DNA of 64,000 nucleotides, from NCBI RefSeq assembly GCF_014650335.1, contig NZ_BMUT01000001.1:549037-613036 (forward strand), written 5' to 3'. This DNA comes from Streptomyces hiroshimensis. GTDB taxonomy: Bacteria; Actinomycetota; Actinomycetes; Streptomycetales; Streptomycetaceae. This document shows positions 1-7,919 of this stretch, piece by piece (the stretch's first letter is position 1; each line of letters opens with the position of its first letter). The position numbers and the translations under genes were made by a program. Under the pieces are notes generated by a model. The model saw only the letters and a program-made list of their open reading frames with translations. It made no database searches and was not told the DNA's origin.

Positions 1-269
1 CCGTGCTGGCCGACGCCCACCGCGATCCGGCCCGCTTCCCCGACGCCGAGCGGTTCGACATCCGCCGTGACGCCCGCGGTCACGTGGCCTTCGGTCACGG
101 CATCCACTACTGCCTCGGCGCCCCGCTGGCCCGCCTGGAGGCCCGGATCGCGATCCGCTCCCTGCTGGAGCGCTGCCCGGACCTCGCCCTCGACGCCCAC
201 CCGGCGGCCCTCACCTGGCGCGAGGGCCTCCTCATCAGGGGCCCGCACCGGCTGCCCGTCCGCTTCTGA
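1..269 (+). CDS. Cytochrome P450, C-terminal fragment (cut by window edge)
   Basis: This is the last 89 or so codons of a cytochrome P450 haem monooxygenase; the 5' part lies before the window. The haem-binding loop [15 protein letters not shown] is complete, with the cysteine thiolate ligand in the usual FxxGxxxCxG pattern. The upstream segment with [15 protein letters not shown] is the typical PERF-type region of bacterial class I P450s. The protein ends in VRF a normal distance after the haem loop, so the C-terminus is intact. The substrate cannot be judged from this fragment and no ferredoxin gene follows. Confidence 0.95.
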   Translation, partial: VLADAHRDPARFPDAERFDIRRDARGHVAFGHGIHYCLGAPLARLEARIAIRSLLERCPDLALDAHPAALTWREGLLIRGPHRLPVRF

Positions 270-341
270 CCCTGCCTGTTCTGATCCTGCCTGTTCTGAT
301 CCTGTCGGTTCTGGCCCTGCCCGTTCTGATCCTGCCTGTTC
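267..341. repeat. Five tandem 15-bp repeats at the P450 stop codon
   Basis: Five imperfect copies of the 15-bp unit TGATCCTGCCTGTTC run head to tail, and a degraded sixth follows. The first copy contains the P450 stop codon TGA. The unit is a multiple of three, so the array would read as a Ser/Asp/Pro/Ala/Cys repeat if the stop were lost. It resembles slipped-strand expansion in an intergenic spacer. Confidence 0.8.
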
Positions 342-371
342 TGGCCTCGCCCGGTCGTCTGCCTCCCGGCC

Positions 372-1079
372 TCAGTCGGGCGGCGGGTGCCCCAGTTCGC
401 CGCGGGCACGCTCCAGTTCGGTGCGGGCCCGCTCCCGGGCGTAGGGGCTCGCCCCCGGCTGGTGCCTCAGGAAGGACTCGACGAATCCGGCGCGCCGCGC
501 GGGCGGGTAGCGCCGCTCGGTGAGGAACGGCAGGTCGTTGCCGACCATGCTGCGGGCGACGAGCAGCGGGGTGTCGCTGTGCAGCGGGCGGAATCCGGGG
601 TTGTGCAGCCCCGGCCCCGGGTGCCCGGGGAAGAACTCGCCGAGCATCATCCCCTCCGCCACGAACTCCGGTTTGAGCCGGTCGTGGACGCGGACCACGG
701 TCGCGGCCGCCACCCCGGGCAGGACCAGGACGACGGTCTTGTCGATGGTGTGCGGGCCACTGCGCGGCTCCATGGCCAGCCAGTGCGCCTTGAGCGCGGC
801 GACGGCGGCCGCGAGAGCGGTCTCGTCGCGCACGGGCGGCTCGGCGAGCGCGTAGCGGATCAGCCCGAGCCGCTGCGAGAGCGGTACGAACGGGCAGACC
901 GCCCCGCGGCGGCCGAGGTCGGGGTGCGGCCGGGCGACGTGCCGGGTGATCCAGTCGCCGACGGGCCGCAGCAGGTCGTGCGCGGCGGCCTCCCGCTGGT
1001 CGTAGAGCCGGATGCGCGCGAGGCCGGGATCCGTCCCGCCGCTGTCCGGGAGCGTGCGGTGTGCGTTGTCATGACTCAT
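372..1079 (-). CDS. Conserved hypothetical protein (DUF6875-like)
   Basis: A 235-residue soluble protein with no signal peptide or membrane segment. Near residue 60 it has the stretch RGAVCPFVPLS, and later GEFFPGHPGPGLHN and a PLHSDTPLL block, which I associate with the DUF6875 family. The function is unknown; families of this kind often sit beside biosynthetic genes, and here it is convergent with a P450. I chose the ATG at 1079 over the one at 1097 because a GGGGGAA ribosome site lies at good spacing before it. Confidence 0.7.
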   Translation of the reverse strand: MSHDNAHRTLPDSGGTDPGLARIRLYDQREAAAHDLLRPVGDWITRHVARPHPDLGRRGAVCPFVPLSQRLGLIRYALAEPPVRDETALAAAVAALKAHWLAMEPRSGPHTIDKTVVLVLPGVAAATVVRVHDRLKPEFVAEGMMLGEFFPGHPGPGLHNPGFRPLHSDTPLLVARSMVGNDLPFLTERRYPPARRAGFVESFLRHQPGASPYARERARTELERARGELGHPPPD

Positions 1080-1204
1080 GCGTCGTTCCCCCGTCACGGT
1101 CTCTGTTCAGTGAGAAGAACCCACGAGGCCGGGATGGAGGTTGAGCGAGCCGGGGCAAGTCGAACTATTGCGTCCCTGTCGGGCAGCTGTCGGGATGAGA
1201 AGGA

Positions 1205-1855
1205 CTACGCCGTCAGCGCGGAGCCGAACTCCACCAGCAGTAAGGCCGAGGCCGCCAGCAGCAGTACGCCGGAGCCGCCGAGCAGCATCCGGTAGCCACG
1301 GGTGCCGATCCGGTGCCGGGCCCGGGCGACCACGACGGCGAGCGCGGCCTTGCTGCCGACCAGCAGCCCGTAGAAGCCGAAGAGGAAGCCGCCGGCGCCG
1401 GGCGCGCCGTTGCGCCAGGCGGCCACGAGCAGGGGCGCCCCCGTCGTCAGCCAGAACATCCACGGGTGCGGGCTGAGGAGGTTGACGAGCGCGCCCTGCC
1501 AGAGGGTCCGCCGGCCCTGGAGCCGGGCCTCCGCGCCGTCGCCGGCCTCGGGCACCTCGGCCGTACGGGCCTCGCGCAGCGTCGAGACGGCCAGCCAGGC
1601 GAGGAAGAGGCCGCCGAGCACGCCGCCGGCCGCGATGGCCCGCTCGGGCAGCACGGCCAGCACGGTCACGGCCAGCACGATCACCGGCAGGTCGGTGAGC
1701 AGGGGGACGGCCGCCACCCGCAGCCCGACGCCGAGCCCGCCGCGCAGGGTGCCCGACAGCACCAGCGCGAGCAGCGGGCCCGGGCTGATCCCCGCGCTGA
1801 AGCCGAGCGCCACCCCCAGAGCCAGCTCTTCCACGGCGTTGCCCATCTCCCTCAC
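1205..1855 (-). CDS. LysE/RhtB-family amino-acid exporter
   Basis: A 216-residue integral membrane protein with about six hydrophobic segments. The N-terminal segment ALGVALGFSAGISPGPLLALVLS carries the family's G-x-S-P-G-P signature, and a conserved NLLSPHPWMFWL lies mid-protein. LysE proteins export amino acids or their derivatives across the inner membrane; the substrate cannot be assigned. The start may instead be the ATG nine bases further in (1846). It is divergent from the GntR gene at 2070. Confidence 0.88.
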   Translation of the reverse strand: MREMGNAVEELALGVALGFSAGISPGPLLALVLSGTLRGGLGVGLRVAAVPLLTDLPVIVLAVTVLAVLPERAIAAGGVLGGLFLAWLAVSTLREARTAEVPEAGDGAEARLQGRRTLWQGALVNLLSPHPWMFWLTTGAPLLVAAWRNGAPGAGGFLFGFYGLLVGSKAALAVVVARARHRIGTRGYRMLLGGSGVLLLAASALLLVEFGSALTA

Positions 1856-2009
1856 CGGCCCGCATAACTCACATAGCAGGGCATAGGTGAAATCAGTTGA
1901 TATTCAGTGACATCTGTCCTGACATCTGTATTGCACAAGACGCCTGCAGGGGGCACGAGGTTGACGCCGCGGTCACTCGTATCGGTAACGCCGGATACGC
2001 GCCGTTGCA

Positions 2010-2019
2010 TGTCCGGACA
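2010..2019. promoter_or_regulatory. Palindromic operator candidate upstream of gntR
   Basis: TGTCCGGACA is a perfect 10-bp palindrome inside ATGTCCGGACAA, 50 bases before the GntR start. A TTGACG hexamer lies upstream at 1961-1966. The same 12-mer with one change (ATGTTCGGACAA) precedes the sugar transporter operon at 2917-2928, so the GntR protein probably binds both sites. This is inference from sequence only. Confidence 0.55.
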
Positions 2020-2069
2020 ATCTGACCTACGAACTTCCCGTCATCCGGTCCCGCGGCTAGGCTCCCTTC

Positions 2070-2819
2070 GTGGCGAACCAACCACCCCTCCAGTTCAGCC
2101 TGGACCGCAGCAGCCCCGTCCCTCTCTACTACCAGCTGTCCCAGCAGCTCGAAGCGGCGATCGAACAGGGCAGGCTCGCTCCCGGCAGCCTGCTCGGCAA
2201 CGAGATCGACCTCGCCGCGCGGCTCGGCCTGTCCCGGCCCACCGTCCGGCAGGCCATCCAGTCGCTGGTGGACAAGGGCCTGCTCATCCGCCGCCGCGGC
2301 GTCGGTACCCAGGTGCTGCACAGCCAGGTCAAGCGCCCCCTGGAGCTCAGCAGCCTCTACGACGACCTCGAAGCGGCCGGCCAGCAGCCCGCCACCCGGG
2401 TGCTGCGCCACGAGACCGAGGCCGCCACGGCGGGCGTCGCCGCCGCCCTCGGCGTGCCCGAGGGCACCGAGGTCCTGCGGATCGAGCGGCTGCGCCTCGC
2501 CCACGGCGAGCCCATGGCCCACCTGTGCAACCACCTCCCCGTGGGCCTCATCGACGCCGACCCCGCCCGGCTGGAGGAGACGGGCCTCTACCGGCTCATC
2601 CGCGCCGCCGGCATCACGCTGCACAGCGCCCGGCAGACGGTCGGGGCCCGTGCCGCGACCGCCGAGGAGGGTGAACGGCTCGCCGAGCCGGAGGGTGCGC
2701 CGCTGTTGACGATGGAGCGGACGACGTACGACGACACGGGGCGCGCCGTCGAGTTCGGCTCGCACGTCTACCGGGCGTCGCGCTACTCCTTCGAGTTCCA
2801 GCTGCTGGTCCGGTCGTAG
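2070..2819 (+). CDS. GntR-family transcriptional regulator (UTRA type)
   Basis: A 249-residue HutC-subfamily regulator. Residues 10-80 form the winged helix, with PVPLYYQLSQQLEAAIEQG, LGLSRPTVRQAIQSLVDKG and the wing LLIRRRGVGTQV. The rest is a UTRA ligand domain ending in the usual aromatic, Arg-rich tail (YRASRYSFEFQLLV). The start is GTG. It precedes a sugar ABC importer and ROK kinase in the same direction, so it is likely the local repressor, induced by the imported sugar or its phosphate. Confidence 0.93.
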   Translation: MANQPPLQFSLDRSSPVPLYYQLSQQLEAAIEQGRLAPGSLLGNEIDLAARLGLSRPTVRQAIQSLVDKGLLIRRRGVGTQVLHSQVKRPLELSSLYDDLEAAGQQPATRVLRHETEAATAGVAAALGVPEGTEVLRIERLRLAHGEPMAHLCNHLPVGLIDADPARLEETGLYRLIRAAGITLHSARQTVGARAATAEEGERLAEPEGAPLLTMERTTYDDTGRAVEFGSHVYRASRYSFEFQLLVRS

Positions 2820-2916
2820 CGGTCCGGCCCCGGCCCCCCGGTCCCGGTCCCGATCCCGGCTCCGTCGGCCCGGACGGCACCCGGACGGCCCCGCCCCCTT
2901 ACGTCATGCCGTCAGA

Positions 2917-2962
2917 ATGTTCGGACAAAGTCTTGACGCCGTAGGGCGCCCGCCACTAGAAC
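2917..2962 (+). promoter_or_regulatory. Promoter and operator of the sugar importer operon
   Basis: A -35 TTGACG (2933-2938) and a -10 TAGAAC (2957-2962) are separated by 18 bases. The operator-like ATGTTCGGACAA (2917-2928) sits just upstream of the -35 and nearly matches the palindrome in front of the gntR gene. The leader to the GTG start at 3109 is about 140 bases and carries no gene. Confidence 0.6.
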
Positions 2963-3108
2963 TCCACCCACATGCAGCAGCCCCCGGCGGTACCCGCTGA
3001 AGCCCCCGCGGTCAGCGGTGACGGATGGTGACGGATACTTGGGCGGCCGGTCCCCGCGGAATCGGGGCCCGGCCGCACCGTGACAGACAGTGAGAAGGGC
3101 AACTCCTC

Positions 3109-4119
3109 GTGGCAAGGGTTCGGACAGGCGTACGTGCAGTGAGCGCCGTGCTGGCAGCGGTGCTCGGCGCCACCCTGGCGGGGTGCAGCGCTACGGGCGG
3201 CAAGCGTGCGGAAGAGCGGGCCGCCAAGGCCGCCCAGGGCCGCGCCGCGGTCGACACGCCCCGCTGGACCTTCGCGATGGTCACCCACTCGGGCGATGGC
3301 GACAACTTCTGGGACATCGTCCAGAAGGGCGCCAAGCAGGCGGCGGTCAAGGACAACATCAACTTCCTCTACGCGCACGACGCCGAGGGCAACAAGCAGG
3401 CGCAGAGCGTCCAGGCCATGATCGACCAGAAGGTCGACGGCCTGATCGTCACGCTCGCCAAGCCCGACGCCATGAAGGACGTCGTGGCCAAGGCCAGGAA
3501 GGCCGGCATCCCGGTGATCACCGTGAACTCGGGCTCCGACAAGTCCAAGGAGTTCGGCGCGCTCACCCACATCGGCCAGGACGAGGTCATCGCCGGCGAG
3601 GCCGTTGGCGAGCAGCTCAACGAGCGCGGCCGGAAGAAGGCCGTCTGCGTCCTGCACGAGCAGGGCAACGTCGGCCACGAGCAGCGCTGCGAAGGCGTGA
3701 AGAAGTCCTTCAAGGGCGAGGTGCAGAACCTCTACGTCGAGGGCACGAACATGCCCGGCGTGCAGTCGTCCATCGAGGCGAAGCTGCAGTCCGACAAGGA
3801 CATCGACACCGTCGTCACGCTCGGCGCCCCCTTCGCCCCCACCGCCGTCAAGGCCGCAGGGCAGGCAGGCAGCAAGGCCGAGGTCGACACCTTCGACCTC
3901 AACGCCCAGGTCGCCGCAGACCTGCAGTCCGGCAAGCTCGGCTTCGCCGTCGACCAGGACCCGTACCTGCAGGGCTACGAGGCCGTCGACCTGCTGTGGC
4001 TCTACCGCTACAACCGCGACATGCTCGGCGGCGGCCGCCCGGTCCTGACCGGCCCGCAGATCGTCACCAAGGACGACGCCAAGACCCTCGCCGAGTACGC
4101 CAAGCGGGGCACGCGATGA
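3109..4119 (+). CDS. Sugar ABC transporter substrate-binding lipoprotein
   Basis: A 336-residue periplasmic-binding-protein-like lipoprotein (LacI/RbsB fold, Peripla_BP_4 type). The signal peptide ends in a lipobox LAGCS, so it is anchored outside the membrane. The mature part shows typical ribose/inositol-binding features: [58 protein letters not shown] and [18 protein letters not shown]. The GTG start has an AGAAGGG site upstream. Its stop overlaps the permease start (ATGA), so the genes are translationally coupled. The exact sugar is unknown; ribose-, xylose- and inositol-type ligands are all possible. Confidence 0.95.
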   Translation: MARVRTGVRAVSAVLAAVLGATLAGCSATGGKRAEERAAKAAQGRAAVDTPRWTFAMVTHSGDGDNFWDIVQKGAKQAAVKDNINFLYAHDAEGNKQAQSVQAMIDQKVDGLIVTLAKPDAMKDVVAKARKAGIPVITVNSGSDKSKEFGALTHIGQDEVIAGEAVGEQLNERGRKKAVCVLHEQGNVGHEQRCEGVKKSFKGEVQNLYVEGTNMPGVQSSIEAKLQSDKDIDTVVTLGAPFAPTAVKAAGQAGSKAEVDTFDLNAQVAADLQSGKLGFAVDQDPYLQGYEAVDLLWLYRYNRDMLGGGRPVLTGPQIVTKDDAKTLAEYAKRGTR

Positions 4120-5168
4120 GCGCCCCCGCAACCGCCCCCGTCCAGGACGCCCCCGACGAACGGCTGACGCACCGCTCCCGCCTGCGCCGGCTGCTCGGCC
4201 GCCCCGAGCTCGGCGCCGTCGTCGGCGCGGTGGCCGTCTTCGTCTTCTTCTCGGTCGTCGCCGACAGCTTCCTGCAGGCGTCGAGCCTGTCGACGGTCCT
4301 CTACGCCTCCTCGACCATCGGCATCATGGCCGTGCCCGTGGCGCTGCTGATGATCGGCGGCGAGTTCGACCTGTCGGCCGGTGTGATGGTGACCAGCGCC
4401 GCGCTGGTCTCCTCGATGTTCAGCTACCAGATGACGGCCAACGTCTGGGTCGGCGCCGGCGTCTCGCTGCTCGCCATGCTCGCCGTCGGCTTCTTCAACG
4501 GCTTCGTGCTCACCCGCACCAAGCTGCCCAGCTTCATCATCACGCTGGCCACCTTCCTGATGCTGACCGGTCTGAACCTGGGCTTCACCAAGCTGATCGA
4601 CGGCACCGTCTCCACCAAGACCATCGGGGACATGGAGGGCTTCGAGTCCGCCCGGAAGGTCTTCGCCTCGCACCTGACGATCGGCGGCGTCGACCTCCAG
4701 GTGACCATCCTGTGGTGGCTCGGCCTGGTGGCCCTGGCCACCTGGGTCCTGCTGCGCACCCGCGCCGGCAACTGGATCTTCGCGGTCGGCGGCAACTCCG
4801 ACGCGGCCCGCGCGGTCGGCGTCCCCGTCAAGGGCACCAAGATCGCCCTGTACATGGCCGTCGCCTTCTGCGCCTGGATCTCCGGCCAGCACCTGCTCAT
4901 GTCGTACGACGTGGTGCAGTCCGGCGAGGGCGTCGGCAACGAACTCCTCTACATCATCGCGGCCGTGATCGGCGGCTGCCTGATGACCGGCGGCTACGGC
5001 TCCGCCATCGGCGCCGCGGTCGGCGCGTTCATCTTCGGCATGGCCAGCAAGGGCATCGTCTACGCCCAGTGGAACCCGGACTGGTTCAAGTTCTTCCTGG
5101 GCGCGATGCTGCTCCTGGCGACGCTGCTGAACGCCTGGGTGCGCAAGAGGGCGGAGGCCCGCAAATGA
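4116..5168 (+). CDS. Sugar ABC transporter permease (RbsC-like)
   Basis: A 350-residue inner-membrane permease of the ribose/xylose/AraH class with about 8-10 hydrophobic segments. The core signature [21 protein letters not shown] (near residue 85) and [23 protein letters not shown] are diagnostic. A later [15 protein letters not shown] block matches the conserved cytoplasmic loop of this family. It works with the binding protein before it and the ATPase after it; both junctions are ATGA overlaps. Confidence 0.95.
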   Translation: MSAPATAPVQDAPDERLTHRSRLRRLLGRPELGAVVGAVAVFVFFSVVADSFLQASSLSTVLYASSTIGIMAVPVALLMIGGEFDLSAGVMVTSAALVSSMFSYQMTANVWVGAGVSLLAMLAVGFFNGFVLTRTKLPSFIITLATFLMLTGLNLGFTKLIDGTVSTKTIGDMEGFESARKVFASHLTIGGVDLQVTILWWLGLVALATWVLLRTRAGNWIFAVGGNSDAARAVGVPVKGTKIALYMAVAFCAWISGQHLLMSYDVVQSGEGVGNELLYIIAAVIGGCLMTGGYGSAIGAAVGAFIFGMASKGIVYAQWNPDWFKFFLGAMLLLATLLNAWVRKRAEARK

Positions 5169-5989
5169 GTGCTGCCCTGGTCAAGCTGACGGACGTCAGC
5201 AAGTTCTACGGGAACATCCGCGCCCTCGAAGGGGTCTCCCTGGAGGTCCACGCGGGCGAGATCACCTGTGTGCTCGGCGACAACGGCGCCGGCAAGTCCA
5301 CCCTCATCAAGATCGTCGCGGGTCTGCACCGGCACGACGCGGGCACCTTCGAGATCGAGGGCGAGGAGACGAGCCTCGCCTCCCCCCGCGAGGCCCTCGA
5401 CCGCGGCATCGCCACGGTCTACCAGGACCTCGCGGTCGTCCCGCTCATGCCGGTCTGGCGGAACTTCTTCCTCGGCTCCGAGCCGACGAAGGGCGCAGGC
5501 CCCTTCAAGCGGCTCGACGTGCAGCACATGCGCGAGACCACGCGCAATGAGCTGCTGCGCATGGGCATCGACCTGCGCGACGTCGACCAGCCCATCGGCA
5601 CCCTCTCCGGCGGCGAGCGGCAGTGCGTGGCCATCGCGCGGGCGGTCTACTTCGGCGCGAAGGTGCTCGTCCTCGACGAGCCGACCGCGGCGCTCGGCGT
5701 CAAGCAGTCCGGCGTCGTCCTGAAGTACGTGGCCGCGGCTCGCGACGCCGGCCTGGGCGTGGTGTTGATCACCCACAACCCTCACCACGCGTATCTGGTC
5801 GGTGACCGCTTCGTGCTGCTCAAGCGCGGCGCGATGGCCGGCAGCCACGCCAAGTCGGAGATCGCCCTGGACGAGCTCACCCGCCAGATGGCGGGCGGCA
5901 GCGAGCTGGAGCAGCTCAGCCACGAGCTGCAGCGGGCCCCCGGGCCGGACGTGATCGGCGGCAAGCCGGTCGCCTCCGCCGAGGGGTGA
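5165..5989 (+). CDS. Sugar ABC transporter ATP-binding protein (single domain)
   Basis: A 274-residue ABC ATPase with Walker [11 protein letters not shown]-loop VYQDLAVV, signature LSGGERQ, Walker B VLVLDEPT and the switch histidine in LITHNPHH. Most RbsA/MglA-type ATPases are double-domain proteins of about 500 residues; this one has only one nucleotide-binding domain and presumably works as a homodimer. It is coupled to the permease by an ATGA overlap. Confidence 0.95.
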   Translation: MSAALVKLTDVSKFYGNIRALEGVSLEVHAGEITCVLGDNGAGKSTLIKIVAGLHRHDAGTFEIEGEETSLASPREALDRGIATVYQDLAVVPLMPVWRNFFLGSEPTKGAGPFKRLDVQHMRETTRNELLRMGIDLRDVDQPIGTLSGGERQCVAIARAVYFGAKVLVLDEPTAALGVKQSGVVLKYVAAARDAGLGVVLITHNPHHAYLVGDRFVLLKRGAMAGSHAKSEIALDELTRQMAGGSELEQLSHELQRAPGPDVIGGKPVASAEG

Positions 5990-6004
5990 CGGAGCTCTCA
6001 CCGG

Positions 6005-6029
6005 GCGGGCCCGCAGCCGGCGGGCCCGC
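6005..6029. terminator. GC-rich double palindrome after the ABC operon
   Basis: The 10-bp palindrome GCGGGCCCGC occurs twice (6005-6014, 6020-6029) just after the ATPase stop. Either copy or the pair can form a strong stem. There is no T-run, so this is a candidate actinobacterial I-shaped terminator or a partial readthrough/processing hairpin before the kinase gene. Confidence 0.4.
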
Positions 6030-6191
6030 CTCCCGCGATGCGGTACGCAACGCCTCCTTGAGGCACAATCGGCCACGACCGTATCCACGAGGCCGACGCC
6101 TCCCGAGACCACCGCAGGGACGACGACTCTTGCGAGCACGCAACCGGAGCGACCGTAGAACCGCACAGCTCCACGCCGTGGCGGTGGCCTC

Positions 6192-7310
6192 ATGAGCATG
6201 TACCGCGAGCTCCACCGGGGCGCGGCGCGGGCCACCGTGCTCCGCACCGTCGGCACGCGCGAGCGCCGCTCGCACCTGACCGCCCCGCGCGTCCCCACGG
6301 TCGGCATCGACATCGGCGGCACCAAGGTGATGGCGGGCGTCGTCGACGCCGACGGCACCATCCTGGAGAAGGTCCGCACCGAGACGCCGGACAAGTCCAA
6401 GAGCCCCAAGGTCGTCGAGGACACCATCGTCGAGCTCGTCCTCGACCTCTCCGACCGGCACGACGTGCACGCCGTGGGCATCGGCGCGGCCGGCTGGGTC
6501 GACGCCGACCGCAACCGCGTTCTGTTCGCCCCGCACCTGTCCTGGCGCAACGAGCCGCTGCGCGACCGCCTCGCCGGCCGCCTCGCCGTCCCCGTCATGG
6601 TCGACAACGACGCCAACACCGCCGCCTGGGCGGAGTGGCGCTTCGGCGCCGGCCGCGGCGAGGACCACCTCGTCATGATCACCCTCGGTACGGGCATCGG
6701 CGGCGCGATCCTCGAGGACGGCCAGGTCAAGCGCGGCAAGTTCGGCGTCGCCGGCGAGTTCGGCCATATGCAGGTCGTGCCCGGCGGCCACCGCTGCCCG
6801 TGCGGCAACCGCGGCTGCTGGGAGCAGTACAGCTCCGGCAACGCCCTGGTGCGCGAGGCCCGCGAGCTGGCCGCCGCCGAGTCCCCCGTCGCGTACGGGA
6901 TCATCGACCGCGTCGGCGGCAACATCAACGAGATCACCGGCCCCCTCATCACCGAGCTGGCCCGCTCCGGCGACGCCATGTGCGTCGAGCTGCTGCAGGA
7001 CATCGGCCAGTGGCTCGGCGTCGGCATCGCCAACCTCGCCGCCGCCCTCGACCCCTCCTGCTTCGTCATCGGCGGCGGCGTCAGCGCCGCCGACGACCTG
7101 CTGATCGCGCCCGCCCGGGACGCCTTCCGCCGCCACCTCACCGGCCGCGGCTACCGCCCCGAGGCCCGCATCGTCAAGGCCCAGCTCGGCCCCGAGGCCG
7201 GCATGGTCGGCGCCGCGGACCTGGCCCGGCTCGTCGCCCGCCGGTTCCGCCGCGCCAACCGCCGCCGCGTCGAGCGCTACGAGCGGTACGCGAGGGCGGG
7301 CCGCGCTTGA
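6192..7310 (+). CDS. ROK-family sugar kinase (glucokinase-like)
   Basis: A 372-residue kinase that phosphorylates a hexose in the cytoplasm. A roughly 36-residue basic N-terminus precedes the phosphate loop VGIDIGGTKVMAGVVDADG. The zinc-binding ROK motif appears as CPCGNRGCWEQYSSG, with the preceding GEFGHMQV. The catalytic Asp is in MVDNDANTAAW. There is no winged helix, so it is an enzyme rather than a ROK repressor. It follows the ABC importer and probably phosphorylates the imported sugar. It is coupled to the next gene by a TGATG-type overlap. Confidence 0.93.
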   Translation: MSMYRELHRGAARATVLRTVGTRERRSHLTAPRVPTVGIDIGGTKVMAGVVDADGTILEKVRTETPDKSKSPKVVEDTIVELVLDLSDRHDVHAVGIGAAGWVDADRNRVLFAPHLSWRNEPLRDRLAGRLAVPVMVDNDANTAAWAEWRFGAGRGEDHLVMITLGTGIGGAILEDGQVKRGKFGVAGEFGHMQVVPGGHRCPCGNRGCWEQYSSGNALVREARELAAAESPVAYGIIDRVGGNINEITGPLITELARSGDAMCVELLQDIGQWLGVGIANLAAALDPSCFVIGGGVSAADDLLIAPARDAFRRHLTGRGYRPEARIVKAQLGPEAGMVGAADLARLVARRFRRANRRRVERYERYARAGRA

Positions 7311-7885
7311 TGACCACCACCGAGCACTCCGCCGAGCGCACCGCGCTGCCGCCCGGCCCCCCGCGGGCCGACGGCGGCTTCGGCCGCCGCTGCCTCAAGG
7401 CCGTCATCGTCTTCCTGCTCATCGCCATCCCCGCCGGCTACCTCTACATCTCCGCGATGCAGAGCCGCGGCGGCAGCGAGTCCAAGAAGGAGCAGGCGGC
7501 CGCGTCCGGCCTGGAGGAGGGCTGGCCCACCCGGCTCCAGCGCCGCCTGTACGAGGTGACCGTCCCGCCCTACGCGGAGGACGTCGCCAGCTACGAGACC
7601 AACGCGTGGAAGGCGAGCTCGCTCTTCCTGCAGTTCACGACCACGCGCGAGAAGTTCGACAAGTGGCTCTCCGACGTCGGCACCAGCGCCTCCGAGCTGG
7701 AGGACGGCGAGGTCACCATCGACGAGGACGAGGCCGCCGAGGTCGGCTGGGACCTGGGCACCGGGCACCACTGGGCGGGCCTGACCCTCGAACAGGACAA
7801 GCCCAAGCCGTCCCTGGAGATCACCGCCAACCTCGACGACCCGAAGTACCCGCGGGTCTTTGTGGTGTCCACGACCACGCCCTGA
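7310..7885 (+). CDS. Hypothetical membrane-anchored protein after the ROK kinase
   Basis: A 191-residue protein with a disordered N-terminus, a single transmembrane segment around residues 29-48 (CLKAVIVFLLIAIPAGYLYI) and an extracytoplasmic acidic domain. The start overlaps the kinase stop, so it belongs to the same transcript. I recognise no family. Its position suggests an accessory role in the sugar uptake operon, but nothing in the sequence proves it. Confidence 0.75.
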   Translation: MTTTEHSAERTALPPGPPRADGGFGRRCLKAVIVFLLIAIPAGYLYISAMQSRGGSESKKEQAAASGLEEGWPTRLQRRLYEVTVPPYAEDVASYETNAWKASSLFLQFTTTREKFDKWLSDVGTSASELEDGEVTIDEDEAAEVGWDLGTGHHWAGLTLEQDKPKPSLEITANLDDPKYPRVFVVSTTTP

Positions 7886-7919
7886 TCGCTCTTCCGGGCC
7901 GTCGGATAGCGTGGCGCGG

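Noticed and set aside
2956..4131. Long antisense frame across the sugar-binding-protein gene, and many similar ones elsewhere
   Set aside because: In high-GC DNA, antisense and alternative frames stay open by codon bias. The translations are rich in Arg, Gly, Asp and Val without domains, while the sense frame is a clear gene.
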